From positions 1 through 61,846 of the forward strand of contig JAJDAT010000018.1 of the NCBI GenBank assembly GCA_029261715.1: 61,846 nt of DNA, given 5' to 3'. Both the position numbers and the translations under genes were made by a program. Numbering within the stretch: position 1 is the first letter of the stretch; every line of letters begins with the position of its first letter. The stretch comes from Nitrospinia bacterium (GTDB lineage Bacteria; Nitrospinota; Nitrospinia; Nitrospinales; JAJDAT01). Under the pieces are notes generated by a model, which did not search any database, was not told the origin of the DNA, and was given only the letters and a program-made list of their open reading frames with translations. Below are positions 1 through 9,224 of the stretch, one piece after another.

Positions 1-138
1 GGAGAAGACTATGTTGATAAAGGACAAGAATACTACGAACAGCAATACCAAGAACGCGTTTTAAATAATTTTAAAAATAAAGCTAAACAACTCGGATATC
101 AACTACTTAACCCAAACACAGGTGAAGTTGTTTCTTAG
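1..138 (+). CDS. 3' end of an ORF cut by the window edge, possibly a transposase C-terminus
   Basis: Reading frame 1 is open from the first base to a TAG at 136-138 and encodes 45 residues. It reads like the basic, Gln/Tyr/Lys-rich tail seen at the end of some transposases (YYEQQYQERVLNNF, then a KAKQLGYQL segment). No catalytic motif is inside the window, so the family assignment is only a resemblance. A short piece of the dispersed Gln/Gly-free intergenic repeat (gcctgtcgaaggccgacc) follows the stop directly. If it is a transposase, the neighbouring WD40-TIR gene sits beside a mobile element. Confidence 0.4.
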   Translation, partial: GEDYVDKGQEYYEQQYQERVLNNFKNKAKQLGYQLLNPNTGEVVS

Positions 139-293
139 GAGCCTGTCGAAGGCCGACCACCTTACATCTTTCCTACGTAAATCTTTCTCTAGATCATTTT
201 CCCCTTTCAAAATAAGCTTGATTATGTTAATTTTTGAATACCAAAAAATATCACAGCCAACAATATTAGAGTTCGAAAGCAGAGTAACCGGAC

Positions 294-3200
294 ATGGAAG
301 ACACCCGTACTGAAAAAGAAAAAAAGGCCGACGAAGAATTGCGGATGCAACTACCTCCTGGAGTGAAACTTGTGCGCACTCTACGTGGACATACGGATTG
401 GATAGGGCGTATTGCGTGGTCACCGGACGGACAGTTGCTTGCTTCGCCATCAGCAGACAAGACGATAAGACTATGGAGTGCAGAAACAGGTGAGTGCGTT
501 CGCAGGCTGGAAGGATATCAATATGATTTCTATTGCGTTGCTTTTAATCCACGGAAAGGAACTCTCGCCAGCGGAACTGGTAAAGATGGTTTAAATTGTG
601 AACTGAAATTGTGGGATGTTGCTAGTGGTAGTTTATTGGATTTATTTGGAGAACATATCATTGCTTTGAATGCTGTTGCTTTTAATCGAACTGGTAGAGA
701 ATTGGCAAGTGTTGGGGTTGGTAGCAGAATTAGTCTTTGGGATCTAGATACAGGACGCCGTCTTCGTTCCTTCGATGGACATGGTGATCGAGTCAATGAC
801 ATTGTTTTCAATGCTGACGGCGATATTCTTGCAAGTTCTAGTTATGACAAAACGGTAAAGTTGTGGGATACGGTTACCGGTAGGCTGTTGCATTCACTGA
901 AGGGACATAGCGATATAACAACCGGCCTGACTTTTATCTCTTCCTCCAATTTACTAGCGAGTTCAAGCAGTGATGGAACTGTAAAGCTTTGGGATGTTGG
1001 TTCTGGAAAATTGGTTCGTACACTTGAGGGTCATACGGATGAGATAACCGATATTTCGGTTACTGCGGACGAAAAGTTTCTTGCTACGAGAAGTGGATCA
1101 ATCGGTCTTTGGCGTTGTGACACATGGGATTGCGTTGCCAAAATCCCAGAACAGTCTATTGATAGGTGGCTTCCCGGTCTTACTTTTCATCCTCATCTGC
1201 CGCTCCTTGCCTCAGTGGGGTCGGACATTGACACAAAATTGGATAAACGTGACGATGTTATCCACGTCTGGGAATTAGATTGGGAAGCCCTTCTAGAAAC
1301 CGTTACAGATTCGGTGAGTTATACTACTGCTAAAATTGTACTCGTCGGAGATTCGGGTGTAGGAAAAACTGGACTTGGTTGGAGGTTGGCGCATGGAGAA
1401 TACAGGAAGCATGATTCCACCCACGGCCAACAATTCTGGGTCATTGATGAATTAAGTAAAATCCGTGAAGATGGTGCCGAGTGTGAAGGAGTATTGTGGG
1501 ATTTAGCAGGACAACCCGATTATCGCTTGGTTCATTCGCTTTTTCTGGATGATGTTGATACTGCATTGGTATTGTTCGATCTCACCAAACGCCAAGAGCC
1601 TTTATCTGGGGTTGATTTTTGGCTCAACCAGTTGAGATGTAACGAGCAGGACTTATGCGACAGCATCTTAGTTGGGGCGCGTAGTGATCGTGGCACATCC
1701 ACTTTGACTGAGGATGAATTGCGGGAGTATTGTGAACGTAACAGTATAAGCGGTGGTTACATTGCTACCAGTGCTTTGAAGGGAGAGGGGTTAGTCGACC
1801 TATTGAAAGAATTGAAAGCCCAGATCCGTTGGGATCAGATGATGACCACCGTGACTACTCGAACATTTAAGAGCATCAAGAAATACGTGCTTGAGTTGAA
1901 AGAGTCAGGTGAGCTAAAAAACGTGCTAGTGAATCCTGACGATTTACGTGCTCAATTGCACGCTGTAGATACTGATTTACAATTCAGTGATGCTGAGATG
2001 ATGACTACAGTCGGTCATTTAGCAAATCACGGCTATGTTACTGTATTACTCTCCTCGAAAGGAGAAAAATACATTTTACTAGCTCCTGATTTACTGGCTA
2101 ATTTGGCCTCGTCTATTGTACTTGAGGCGCGTCGACATCCACGTGGATTGGGTGTGCTAGAAGAAAATCGCCTATTAATCGGTGACTACAGTTTTTCAGA
2201 ATTAGACAATCTTGATAGAGGTGAACGTGACATCCTATTAGATGCGGCTGCAGTACTCTTTCTACAGCACAATCTATGTTTCCGCGAAACATTCAACCAA
2301 CAGACCTTCCTAGTATTTCCTTCTTTAATTAATGAGAAGCTTCCCAAGGATGATGATTTTACTTCAGTAGAAGGCACTTCTTATACTGTCAGAGGCTCTG
2401 TTGAAAATGTCTATGCTTCTCTGGTAGTACTATTGGGGTACACTAATACTTTTATTCGTACGCACCAGTGGCAGAACCAAGCTCAATATGAGATGGGAGA
2501 AGGGGAGATTTGCAGGTTTCAACAGTTAAATCCTCGCGATGGAGAAATCGAGCTCATCCTTTATTATCATAAAAATACACCTGATCCGGTAAGAACAACT
2601 TTCCGTGGTCTCTTTGAACGTTTCCTGAGTCGTCGTGAATTGAAAGTTTCGCGTTATCAAGCCGTTTTTTGTCAAGAGTGCAAGAGTCAATTAGCTCGAA
2701 ACGTAGTCATGGCGCAATTGGCGAAGAAAAAAGATTTTAGTTTTTGCAACGAATGTGGAGAGAAGCTAAACTTACCAAGTCCCGAACCCTTGACTCGCTT
2801 ATCGGATAGCGAAGAAATTCTTCTTGATACTGAGCAAGTGGTTGCCCAGAATCGTACCATTTTCGAAACCGCTCTGGTTAGAGTCAAGGCTTTACTTCGT
2901 GATCGCGACTCAGAAAAATCCCCAACTTGCTTTATCTCTTATTCTTGGGGCATTGATACAGAGGAGCGTTGGGTAAGGCAGCTTGCTAAAGATTTACGTA
3001 ATGCCGACATTGATATATTGTTCGACCGTTGGCATAGTCCTCCTGGCTCAAAACTTGGACACCATATTGACAATCTTCTTTTCTGTGATTTTGTGATTCC
3101 TATTGGCACGCCTGAACTTTGCCAGAAGTATGATGCTCAAAAAGAAAACCCGGTCATTAAAGAGGAGTTAGATCTTATCCATTTAAGGGTCCGTGAAAAA

Positions 3201-3416
3201 AATAAGTATGGAGAAACTGTAATTCCAGCACTTCTTTCAGGAGATTCTGAAACATCTTTAACTCCTCAGCTTCAGCCACTTGTGAACGTTGATTTTCGAG
3301 AAAGAGATTTTTACTTCTTAAAAATATTCGATTTGATTTGGCGGATACACGGTTTACCTTTTGATCACCCGCTGCTTGAAGAGTTGCAAGAATCTATGAG
3401 CCCACGCCGCGAGTAA
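294..3416 (+). CDS. WD40-Roc-COR-zinc ribbon-TIR multidomain NTPase (candidate immune/cell-death protein)
   Basis: 1040 residues. About residues 25-330 hold seven or so WD40 repeats (GH...LASxSxDxTVKLWD pattern). A Ras-of-complex GTPase follows: P-loop GDSGVGKT at 352-359 and switch II DLAGQPDY from D403; the NKxD-like motif is degenerate (ARSD). About 520-770 fits a COR domain. A four-Cys zinc ribbon has C793/C796 and C818/C821. The C-terminus, about 878-1020, is a TIR domain starting TCFISYSW, with an acidic pair E957/E958 after NPVIK at the position where bacterial NADase TIRs carry the catalytic Glu. In known families WD40/Roc proteins sense and TIR domains degrade NAD or signal. Defence is therefore a reasoned inference, not shown here. 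The ATG at 294 has no strong ribosome binding site. It stands alone, with non-coding flanks on both sides. Confidence 0.9.
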   Translation: MEDTRTEKEKKADEELRMQLPPGVKLVRTLRGHTDWIGRIAWSPDGQLLASPSADKTIRLWSAETGECVRRLEGYQYDFYCVAFNPRKGTLASGTGKDGLNCELKLWDVASGSLLDLFGEHIIALNAVAFNRTGRELASVGVGSRISLWDLDTGRRLRSFDGHGDRVNDIVFNADGDILASSSYDKTVKLWDTVTGRLLHSLKGHSDITTGLTFISSSNLLASSSSDGTVKLWDVGSGKLVRTLEGHTDEITDISVTADEKFLATRSGSIGLWRCDTWDCVAKIPEQSIDRWLPGLTFHPHLPLLASVGSDIDTKLDKRDDVIHVWELDWEALLETVTDSVSYTTAKIVLVGDSGVGKTGLGWRLAHGEYRKHDSTHGQQFWVIDELSKIREDGAECEGVLWDLAGQPDYRLVHSLFLDDVDTALVLFDLTKRQEPLSGVDFWLNQLRCNEQDLCDSILVGARSDRGTSTLTEDELREYCERNSISGGYIATSALKGEGLVDLLKELKAQIRWDQMMTTVTTRTFKSIKKYVLELKESGELKNVLVNPDDLRAQLHAVDTDLQFSDAEMMTTVGHLANHGYVTVLLSSKGEKYILLAPDLLANLASSIVLEARRHPRGLGVLEENRLLIGDYSFSELDNLDRGERDILLDAAAVLFLQHNLCFRETFNQQTFLVFPSLINEKLPKDDDFTSVEGTSYTVRGSVENVYASLVVLLGYTNTFIRTHQWQNQAQYEMGEGEICRFQQLNPRDGEIELILYYHKNTPDPVRTTFRGLFERFLSRRELKVSRYQAVFCQECKSQLARNVVMAQLAKKKDFSFCNECGEKLNLPSPEPLTRLSDSEEILLDTEQVVAQNRTIFETALVRVKALLRDRDSEKSPTCFISYSWGIDTEERWVRQLAKDLRNADIDILFDRWHSPPGSKLGHHIDNLLFCDFVIPIGTPELCQKYDAQKENPVIKEELDLIHLRVREKNKYGETVIPALLSGDSETSLTPQLQPLVNVDFRERDFYFLKIFDLIWRIHGLPFDHPLLEELQESMSPRRE

Positions 3417-3600
3417 ACGATTTTTTACTCAGCTTTTTCTTCATTTATTTTAACGGCGTCTAAATCTCTTCTTAGTAAGATTAGTAGTAACAAACCGTTC
3501 AATCAGGCGGCTAGTTTACTTCTCAGCCTCCATTCTGTACCATAATCTTACTTCGGTTAAACCGTACAAAATTTATCCGTTCATTTTTGATTAAATAAAA

Positions 3601-4455
3601 ATGCTTAATCAGCGCCAAAAAATTGAAGTAGAAGATCTTATAAGAAACGTAGGGGACGGATGTATTTATCCCTACTTTAATAATCTGCGTGAAGCAGACG
3701 TTTCATTTAAAGATTCGAAATCAGATCCTGTTTCCGTTGCGGATAAAGAAGCGGAAGGACTTTTACAAAAAGGGCTTTTGTCTATACTCCCCAATAGTCT
3801 TTTTATTGGTGAAGAATTGTTTGAAGAAAAGCCAGAAACCCTTGATCACCTTAATCAGCCTGATTTTCCTGTCTGGGTTGTAGATCCGATAGACGGTACA
3901 AATAATTTCGTTTCTGGGCGCCAAGGTTTCGGCATCATGGTTTGCTTGGTATTTGCGGGGAAAATTTATTCAAGTTGGTTTTATGAAATATGCACTAAGA
4001 AGATGACAATTTTCCATGATGGAAGTTGTATAACTGTTAATGGAAAATCTCTCGAACTATCAAGGCATTGTAAAAAACCATTTACCGGTAAAATTGGTAG
4101 AAAACTATACCTATATCCTGAAATTCAAAATATAAAAGTAAAATCTCCAGACATTAAAATCGATATCGCGACGCAACCTTCAATCATTACTTATCACCAG
4201 GTTCTAACAGGCGATTTGGATTTCCTGATCTTCAAGATAACTTATCCTTGGGATCATCTTCCGGGTATTGCGCTTTTATCTGAAAATGAAAGTGTTTTTA
4301 GTAGATGGAATGGAGATCCATTCCAATTTTCCGACCTACATGAGGGTTTAGTTGTGGCAAGAAATCAGGAAATTATGGATCTGGTTTTAGAACAAATTAT
4401 TAAAATTTTAATTCGTTCTCAAGAAGTTTTGAAATTGAAACCAACTAAATCCTAA
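3601..4455 (+). CDS. inositol monophosphatase-family phosphatase
   Basis: 284 residues, close to the usual 260-280 for the family. It shows the metal-binding signature of the IMPase/SuhB/CysQ group: the GEE motif (E71/E72), the DPIDGT loop (D95, D98) and the C-terminal PWDHLPG motif that supplies the third metal ligand. The family hydrolyses small sugar or nucleotide phosphates using Mg2+. The sequence does not tell whether the substrate is inositol phosphate, 3'-phosphoadenosine phosphate or fructose bisphosphate. No signal peptide is seen, so it is probably cytosolic. The gene stands alone. The start is the first ATG of the frame, without a clear Shine-Dalgarno. The substrate is uncertain but the fold is well supported. 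Confidence 0.85.
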   Translation: MLNQRQKIEVEDLIRNVGDGCIYPYFNNLREADVSFKDSKSDPVSVADKEAEGLLQKGLLSILPNSLFIGEELFEEKPETLDHLNQPDFPVWVVDPIDGTNNFVSGRQGFGIMVCLVFAGKIYSSWFYEICTKKMTIFHDGSCITVNGKSLELSRHCKKPFTGKIGRKLYLYPEIQNIKVKSPDIKIDIATQPSIITYHQVLTGDLDFLIFKITYPWDHLPGIALLSENESVFSRWNGDPFQFSDLHEGLVVARNQEIMDLVLEQIIKILIRSQEVLKLKPTKS

Positions 4456-4462
4456 TAATGAA

Positions 4463-4828
4463 TTAAGTTTTATTTTTTTTCTTCTGATTTGTTTCAACAA
4501 CGTCGGTTTTGATTCTTTGCAACGTTTTGAGCGCTTCTTCAAAGAAATGCCTGTCGCCGTGGAAGGCGATATAAGTGATGAGTTCTCTCGCTTCTAAAAC
4601 ATCGTCCAAATAATCGTGGAACGACACGTCTTCTTGAGCGACATACCAGTCTTCAGAAACGTCAAAAATTTTTGTCATTTCGTCGAGTAGAAGAAGGTCA
4701 GGACATGATGTGTTGTCTTCCCATTGCCGAACTCTTGTTGCGTCGTTCAAGCCAAGCCGACTTGCAAATTCCTTTCTGGACATGCAAACCTTTTCACGAT
4801 ACTTAGTAATTTTTTCGCCGAGAGTCAT
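4463..4828 (-). CDS. XRE-family helix-turn-helix protein
   Basis: 121 residues. Residues about 5-62 are a Cro/C1-type helix-turn-helix: LGEKITKYREKVCMSRKEF, then LGLNDATRVRQWEDNTSCPD and a helix containing LDEMTKIFDVSEDWYV. The rest is helical with a strongly basic tail (NQKKKNKT), with no recognisable effector domain. It converges with the IMPase-like gene, with 7 bases between the two stop codons. It lies downstream of, and on the same strand as, the radical SAM gene at 4938-6776, 109 bases away, though co-transcription is not certain. Likely a small DNA-binding regulator; its target is unknown. Confidence 0.75.
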   Translation of the reverse strand: MTLGEKITKYREKVCMSRKEFASRLGLNDATRVRQWEDNTSCPDLLLLDEMTKIFDVSEDWYVAQEDVSFHDYLDDVLEARELITYIAFHGDRHFFEEALKTLQRIKTDVVETNQKKKNKT

Positions 4829-4937
4829 GATCCACCTAAAATAAATTACGGTGAATTATTCTACCAGAAGTTAAAGGTAAACCAACTGATATTTTCATAA
4901 GGTGTAAATCTATCGAGGGCGGAGAAAAGTGTAGAAA

Positions 4938-6776
4938 TCACATCATCACTTCGGGGGCGAGAATAGACTCGTGGTCAGGATGATTCTTAACGTAAATTTG
5001 CGGCAAATTGTTTGTGCCAAAATGCGTGATGTATAAATAAACATGTTCGCGTGCGTTTAAACGGAGCGCCCAAGGCTCGAAATCATTTTGGTAAAAAGTT
5101 TCGTAGCGTTTCATCGCGTCGTTGATGCTGAGTCCGCTATCTGGGGTGTAATAATAATCCAGCGCTAAATCGTGATCGGGATTGCTTTCGACCGTGATGT
5201 TGTAATTGGGTATATCTTTATATACAGGAGCATTTTTATACAAAACGAAAAAGTACATTTCTACCGAATGAATAATATCTTGATAGTCGAGCAAGAACCT
5301 TCTAGTATCTTCCGCTTCTTCTTGGGTTTCGCTTGGGAAGCCAAAGAATCCCATTACATGGCTCCAAATGCCAACGCGTTTTGCTTCGTTTAGATTTTGA
5401 ATCGCCACGTCAATTTTCGTGTCTTTTTTAACTAATTTAATAATACGTTCGTTGGCCGACTCCAAACCAAAATATAAAGATCGACAGCCAGATTTAGCGG
5501 CTTTGTCCCAAATTTCAGGCTCGATCAATTGGCTTTCGAATCGAATTAAGGTGGTCCAATAAAAGTCCAATCCGCGTTCTATAATAAGGTCCGGTAGCTT
5601 GATAAACAAAGCGGGTGGAAACGATTCGTCGGTGAATAGAAAATGTTTATTTTTATACTTTGCTTGGATTTGCGCCAATTCGTCGACAATCTGGTCGGCG
5701 TGTTTTGCTCTAAACTGATCGATGTATCCAGCGCCGTGATCGCAAAAAGTACATTTCCCCCAATAACATCCGCGCGTTCCTAAATACGGCAATATCATTT
5801 CCGGGGCAAAGTATTTATCGAATGGCAATCCGTCAAAATCCGGTATGGGAGCTTCCGAAACGTTTTCTTGATGCATTTTATCGTTTCGTTGAATTCGCCC
5901 GCCAGGTTCGCGCCAAGTGAGGTTGGAAACATTAGACATCTCGCGCTCGCCTTTAATAGCCTCAACGAGTTCAACCAGCGCGTGTTCCCCTTCATAACAA
6001 ATGAAGGAATCAAACGACTGATCAAAAAACTCCTTTTTCTTTCCAAACTCTTCTTTTAATCGCGTAACAATGTTACCGCCGACTGTAATATGAATATCCG
6101 GAAATTGTCGTTTCAATAATTTGGCAAAGGTCATGCCAGACATGAGTTGAACTGGGGTCCCCAGCGTGATTCCAATGATTCCCGGTTGTTCTTTTTCAAC
6201 GGCTGGAAATACCAACTGCTTGCACAAATCAATGTAGATATTAACTTTTTCGTCGTCGGGCGCTTTTAAGAGATCGTCCGAAACCCACGGTCGGTAGATA
6301 TTTAAATTACTTTCTACCGGATAAAAGTTAATGCTAGCGGGATAATAGGAAATAGAAATAAATTCCATCACCTCTCTGAAAGCGTTGAGAGCCCATTCCG
6401 CCTTATCAATTTCGTAAAATTCTTTGGAGCGAATTATATCTTTGGCGCGGCCCACTTTTTTAGCGTGGTGTTTAAGGTCGAGGAACGTGTACTGATAAAG
6501 CATCTTGCTAAGTTCCTGCTCTTCCTCAGTGATCGTTCCCAACCGTTCCTTAAACCGCAGATCCTTTAAGTTTTCGTTTATGCGGCCCATTACGAATTGT
6601 AAAAATTCACGGGTAAAAAAATGGTCGAACATTTCGACGTTCACGTCTTTTTGTATTACTTCGACGCCATTTTGTCTTAAAACGGACGTTAAAGTTGGCA
6701 ATGCCAGATAGGGCGCTGTTGGAACCCATTCCGGTGGAAACAGCAACATTACTTTATTTTTATCGTTCGAAACCAT
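4938..6776 (-). CDS. B12-binding-domain radical SAM protein
   Basis: 612 residues. The N-terminus (VMLLFPPEWVPTAPYLALP) and the segment around 195-280 (GIIGITLGTP, TVGGNIVT) match the Rossmann-like cobalamin-binding domain of class B radical SAM enzymes. The DxHxxG motif that supplies the lower cobalt ligand is not evident. The radical SAM barrel starts at about 330 with GTRGCYWGKCTFC, giving cluster cysteines C337, C342 and C345; the Cx4CxxC spacing is typical of the GCYW(N/G)(K/R)CTFCD subgroup. ESxxPP and FGLESANERI segments follow as expected. Such enzymes do methylations or ring rearrangements on lipids, tetrapyrroles or secondary metabolites. The substrate cannot be read from the sequence and no biosynthetic neighbours help. 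Confidence 0.85.
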   Translation of the reverse strand: MVSNDKNKVMLLFPPEWVPTAPYLALPTLTSVLRQNGVEVIQKDVNVEMFDHFFTREFLQFVMGRINENLKDLRFKERLGTITEEEQELSKMLYQYTFLDLKHHAKKVGRAKDIIRSKEFYEIDKAEWALNAFREVMEFISISYYPASINFYPVESNLNIYRPWVSDDLLKAPDDEKVNIYIDLCKQLVFPAVEKEQPGIIGITLGTPVQLMSGMTFAKLLKRQFPDIHITVGGNIVTRLKEEFGKKKEFFDQSFDSFICYEGEHALVELVEAIKGEREMSNVSNLTWREPGGRIQRNDKMHQENVSEAPIPDFDGLPFDKYFAPEMILPYLGTRGCYWGKCTFCDHGAGYIDQFRAKHADQIVDELAQIQAKYKNKHFLFTDESFPPALFIKLPDLIIERGLDFYWTTLIRFESQLIEPEIWDKAAKSGCRSLYFGLESANERIIKLVKKDTKIDVAIQNLNEAKRVGIWSHVMGFFGFPSETQEEAEDTRRFLLDYQDIIHSVEMYFFVLYKNAPVYKDIPNYNITVESNPDHDLALDYYYTPDSGLSINDAMKRYETFYQNDFEPWALRLNAREHVYLYITHFGTNNLPQIYVKNHPDHESILAPEVMM

Positions 6777-7041
6777 TTGATTTTAGGACCGTTAAAATAG
6801 TATTTTCCTAATTAGCCTGAATCAAACTAGTAAGGTTGACTTGGCAATTATGGGAGTTTTTTATGGTACCATACCCTTAATATTTCGAAAACCTTCTTGC
6901 GGTAGTTTTCGCAGAAATCTCAAAAATTACAAAAATGATGGGTTCATACTGGATTCCATCAATTTGTCGAACTATAATAAGCGACAATCATTATACTCAT
7001 TTAATGACTTCCGGAAACAGTACAATTAGGTGACGGTAGTC

Positions 7042-7590
7042 ATGGGCTTCGGCTTCTATAAAGCAACTCATATAAAAGAGGATTTACAATTACTCATGGC
7101 TGTACATGAAACTAGCGCCGAAATAAAGGCAAAAATAATATTGGATGAGGCAAATCTAGCATTTTGTGAAACCACCGAACGTCAAGACGAACCGGGAAAA
7201 AGAACTCCCGAAGGTTCCGGCTGGGATGAAGGTAAAATGGAAGGCGAATATGACGAAGAGGATTTTCAAAAAATCTTAGAACTTCAAGCAAAAGCCGCAG
7301 TGATTTGTGACGAACATCCAGAGTTGGAAGATCTAACCGCTGAGATGTTTCAAACCATAACTTCCGAAAACGCGGAAGAGGTTTTAAAGAAGATTGCGGA
7401 AAACACAGAAATTTTAGAATTGGGACGCGTTAGCGTTACGGTGTTTTTACTGCGCTTTCCTTCGGCAAATTCCTTTATGAATAAAGGGCACCCTTTGGTG
7501 ATGGCTTCAGACGATTATATGCTTCAAAATTCGGACGCTCAAAACTGGCAAGATTTTAAGAACATTGCGGATGGGTTTGGTTGGGGGTAA
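7042..7590 (+). CDS. hypothetical acidic protein upstream of the polyferredoxin
   Basis: About 182 residues, starting MGFGFYKATHIKEDLQ. A GTG four codons upstream (7030) is in frame, but AGGTGA at 7028-7033 lies eight bases before the ATG at 7042 and makes that the better start. The protein is acidic, soluble and mostly helical, with no signal peptide, no membrane segment and few cysteines. It ends in an aromatic/Gly tail (FGWG). I do not recognise the family. The polyferredoxin gene follows 106 bases later on the same strand, so it could be an accessory protein for that redox protein. That is a guess from position only. Confidence 0.65.
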   Translation: MGFGFYKATHIKEDLQLLMAVHETSAEIKAKIILDEANLAFCETTERQDEPGKRTPEGSGWDEGKMEGEYDEEDFQKILELQAKAAVICDEHPELEDLTAEMFQTITSENAEEVLKKIAENTEILELGRVSVTVFLLRFPSANSFMNKGHPLVMASDDYMLQNSDAQNWQDFKNIADGFGWG

Positions 7591-7696
7591 TACTCAGCGT
7601 TCTCTTTATTGAATATAACGTTGAATAATACTTCTATAGAAAAGCATATATTTGGAAGGCAAGGCTTATGCCTTCATCAAGGAATAGATATAGAAC

Positions 7697-9085
7697 ATGT
7701 CGTTAAGATACAAGCTGGCAAAAGACACATTTAAGAATAAAAAGATTCCGCCTAAGTCAAAAATGGGTGAGAATCATATTTCTGCGGATCAAAGGGGAAA
7801 CGATTCTTCTATAAAATCCGAAAAAGTGTCAGAATCCAGTCCTCTCAGTTTAGATAGCGAAACCATCACAGAACAACCGAAGGTTGAAGAGCCAAAAGAG
7901 GATCTTTCTCGACGCGATTTGTTTGGTTTTATGAATGTCAAACAATACGCGGAAGAAAATAAACCCGCCAAAGTTAAAAAGAAAAAAAAGAAAAAGAAAA
8001 AATCTTCGAAAAATAAAGAAGAGCTAGCTGATGCAGTTGCCGCGGAAGGTAGCGAAGCCACAGACACGCCTGAAGTTAGAGTAGAAGAAGTACCACAATT
8101 AGAAGCTCCAAAACCGGGATTTTTTAAACGAATTTGGAATTGGATAAAATCATTATTTGGGGTTAAGCCAGAGGAGGTTGTTGCCAAGGCTAATACACAA
8201 AGCGGTGATAACGCAGATCCACAGGCAGAAAACAAAACCTCTGAAGAAGAGGAATTCAAAGTAGAAGTTCGTTTGGTTCAGAAAGAAGACGACCCCGAAC
8301 CGCCACTTCCCGAAGATAATTCTATATTTTCAAAAATTTTTAGCGATGAAGATGACCCAGAGGACAATGAATTAAACCGCAGAAATCTTTTGCGTCAAGG
8401 GGTTCATTTCTTCGCCAAACCGGCTGTTGATTCTGTTTCAAAAAAAATAGACACGGTTAACGAAGCCGTCAATAAGGTAACAAAACGAGTTCCACTTCTT
8501 CGTCCTCCTGGCGCTATTTCCGAAAGAAACTTTTTACAAGCCTGCACTCGATGCGATGCTTGTATACACGCTTGTCCTAAAGACGCTATTCGTAAAGCTC
8601 CAAAATCCATGGGATTTTTAGTAATGGGAACGCCTTATATCGATCCTATTAAAACTCCCTGTGTAATGTGCGACGATCTGCCCTGTATTCCCGCTTGTGA
8701 GGATAATGCGTTATTACCTGTTGCGCGAGAAGACGTCAATATGGGATACGCCATATTGAATAAAAAGAATTGTAAAGCGTATTCAAATATTTTCTGTCAG
8801 CAATGTGTAATAGATTGTCCGGTTCCCGGCGCCATCACGCAAAGAGATATGTTGCCGATGATCCATAAGGATATTTGCACGGGGTGTGGGGTTTGCGCAC
8901 GATCTTGTATGACCGTTAATTCTCCGACGGCGATTAAAATAAAGCCGATTATGGTAACGGAAAACGAAATTTTAAAGAAAAAAATGGAAGAAGAGAAGAA
9001 GTTGGCAGACGCCGAGAAAAAGGCTAAAAAAGCGGCAGAAGCAGCTGAAGAGGCCGCCGCTCAAGAAGCTGAAGAACAAAAATAA
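7697..9085 (+). CDS. NapG/MauM-like polyferredoxin with a long Lys-rich N-terminal extension
   Basis: 462 residues. The C-terminal part (about 275-425) has four [4Fe-4S] cluster motifs: CTRCDACIHACP from C283, CVMCDDLPCIPACE, CKAYSNIFCQQCVIDCP, and CTGCGVCARSCM from C394. This order is typical of NapG/MauM electron-transfer ferredoxins. In those proteins a Tat signal sits at the N-terminus. Here RR motifs occur inside the chain instead: SRRDLFGF near residue 72 and NRRNLLRQG near 226. They are preceded by a poly-lysine block (KKKKKKKKK at about 95-103) and an amphipathic segment (FFKRIWNWIKSLFG). The C-terminus is an Ala/Glu/Lys coiled coil. The ATG at 7697 is the first of the frame. Probably an electron-transfer component of a membrane or periplasmic oxidoreductase; the partner is not in the window. 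Confidence 0.8.
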   Translation: MSLRYKLAKDTFKNKKIPPKSKMGENHISADQRGNDSSIKSEKVSESSPLSLDSETITEQPKVEEPKEDLSRRDLFGFMNVKQYAEENKPAKVKKKKKKKKKSSKNKEELADAVAAEGSEATDTPEVRVEEVPQLEAPKPGFFKRIWNWIKSLFGVKPEEVVAKANTQSGDNADPQAENKTSEEEEFKVEVRLVQKEDDPEPPLPEDNSIFSKIFSDEDDPEDNELNRRNLLRQGVHFFAKPAVDSVSKKIDTVNEAVNKVTKRVPLLRPPGAISERNFLQACTRCDACIHACPKDAIRKAPKSMGFLVMGTPYIDPIKTPCVMCDDLPCIPACEDNALLPVAREDVNMGYAILNKKNCKAYSNIFCQQCVIDCPVPGAITQRDMLPMIHKDICTGCGVCARSCMTVNSPTAIKIKPIMVTENEILKKKMEEEKKLADAEKKAKKAAEAAEEAAAQEAEEQK

Positions 9086-9224
9086 CCTTCAGGAAAACGT
9101 CCCAACCTTGAAAGATTTATCCTATTCTAGTATAGTACGGGGTTTCCCTGCCTAAGCGGAACTCTTTGAAAATTAGGCTTTTCTTTGTTTTCCTAACTCA
9201 AAAATACTTTGACGGATTTTTAGA

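Noticed and set aside
6841-7029. 62-codon frame before the hypothetical gene at 7042
   Set aside because: TTG start without ribosome binding site and no domain; probably the 5' leader region.
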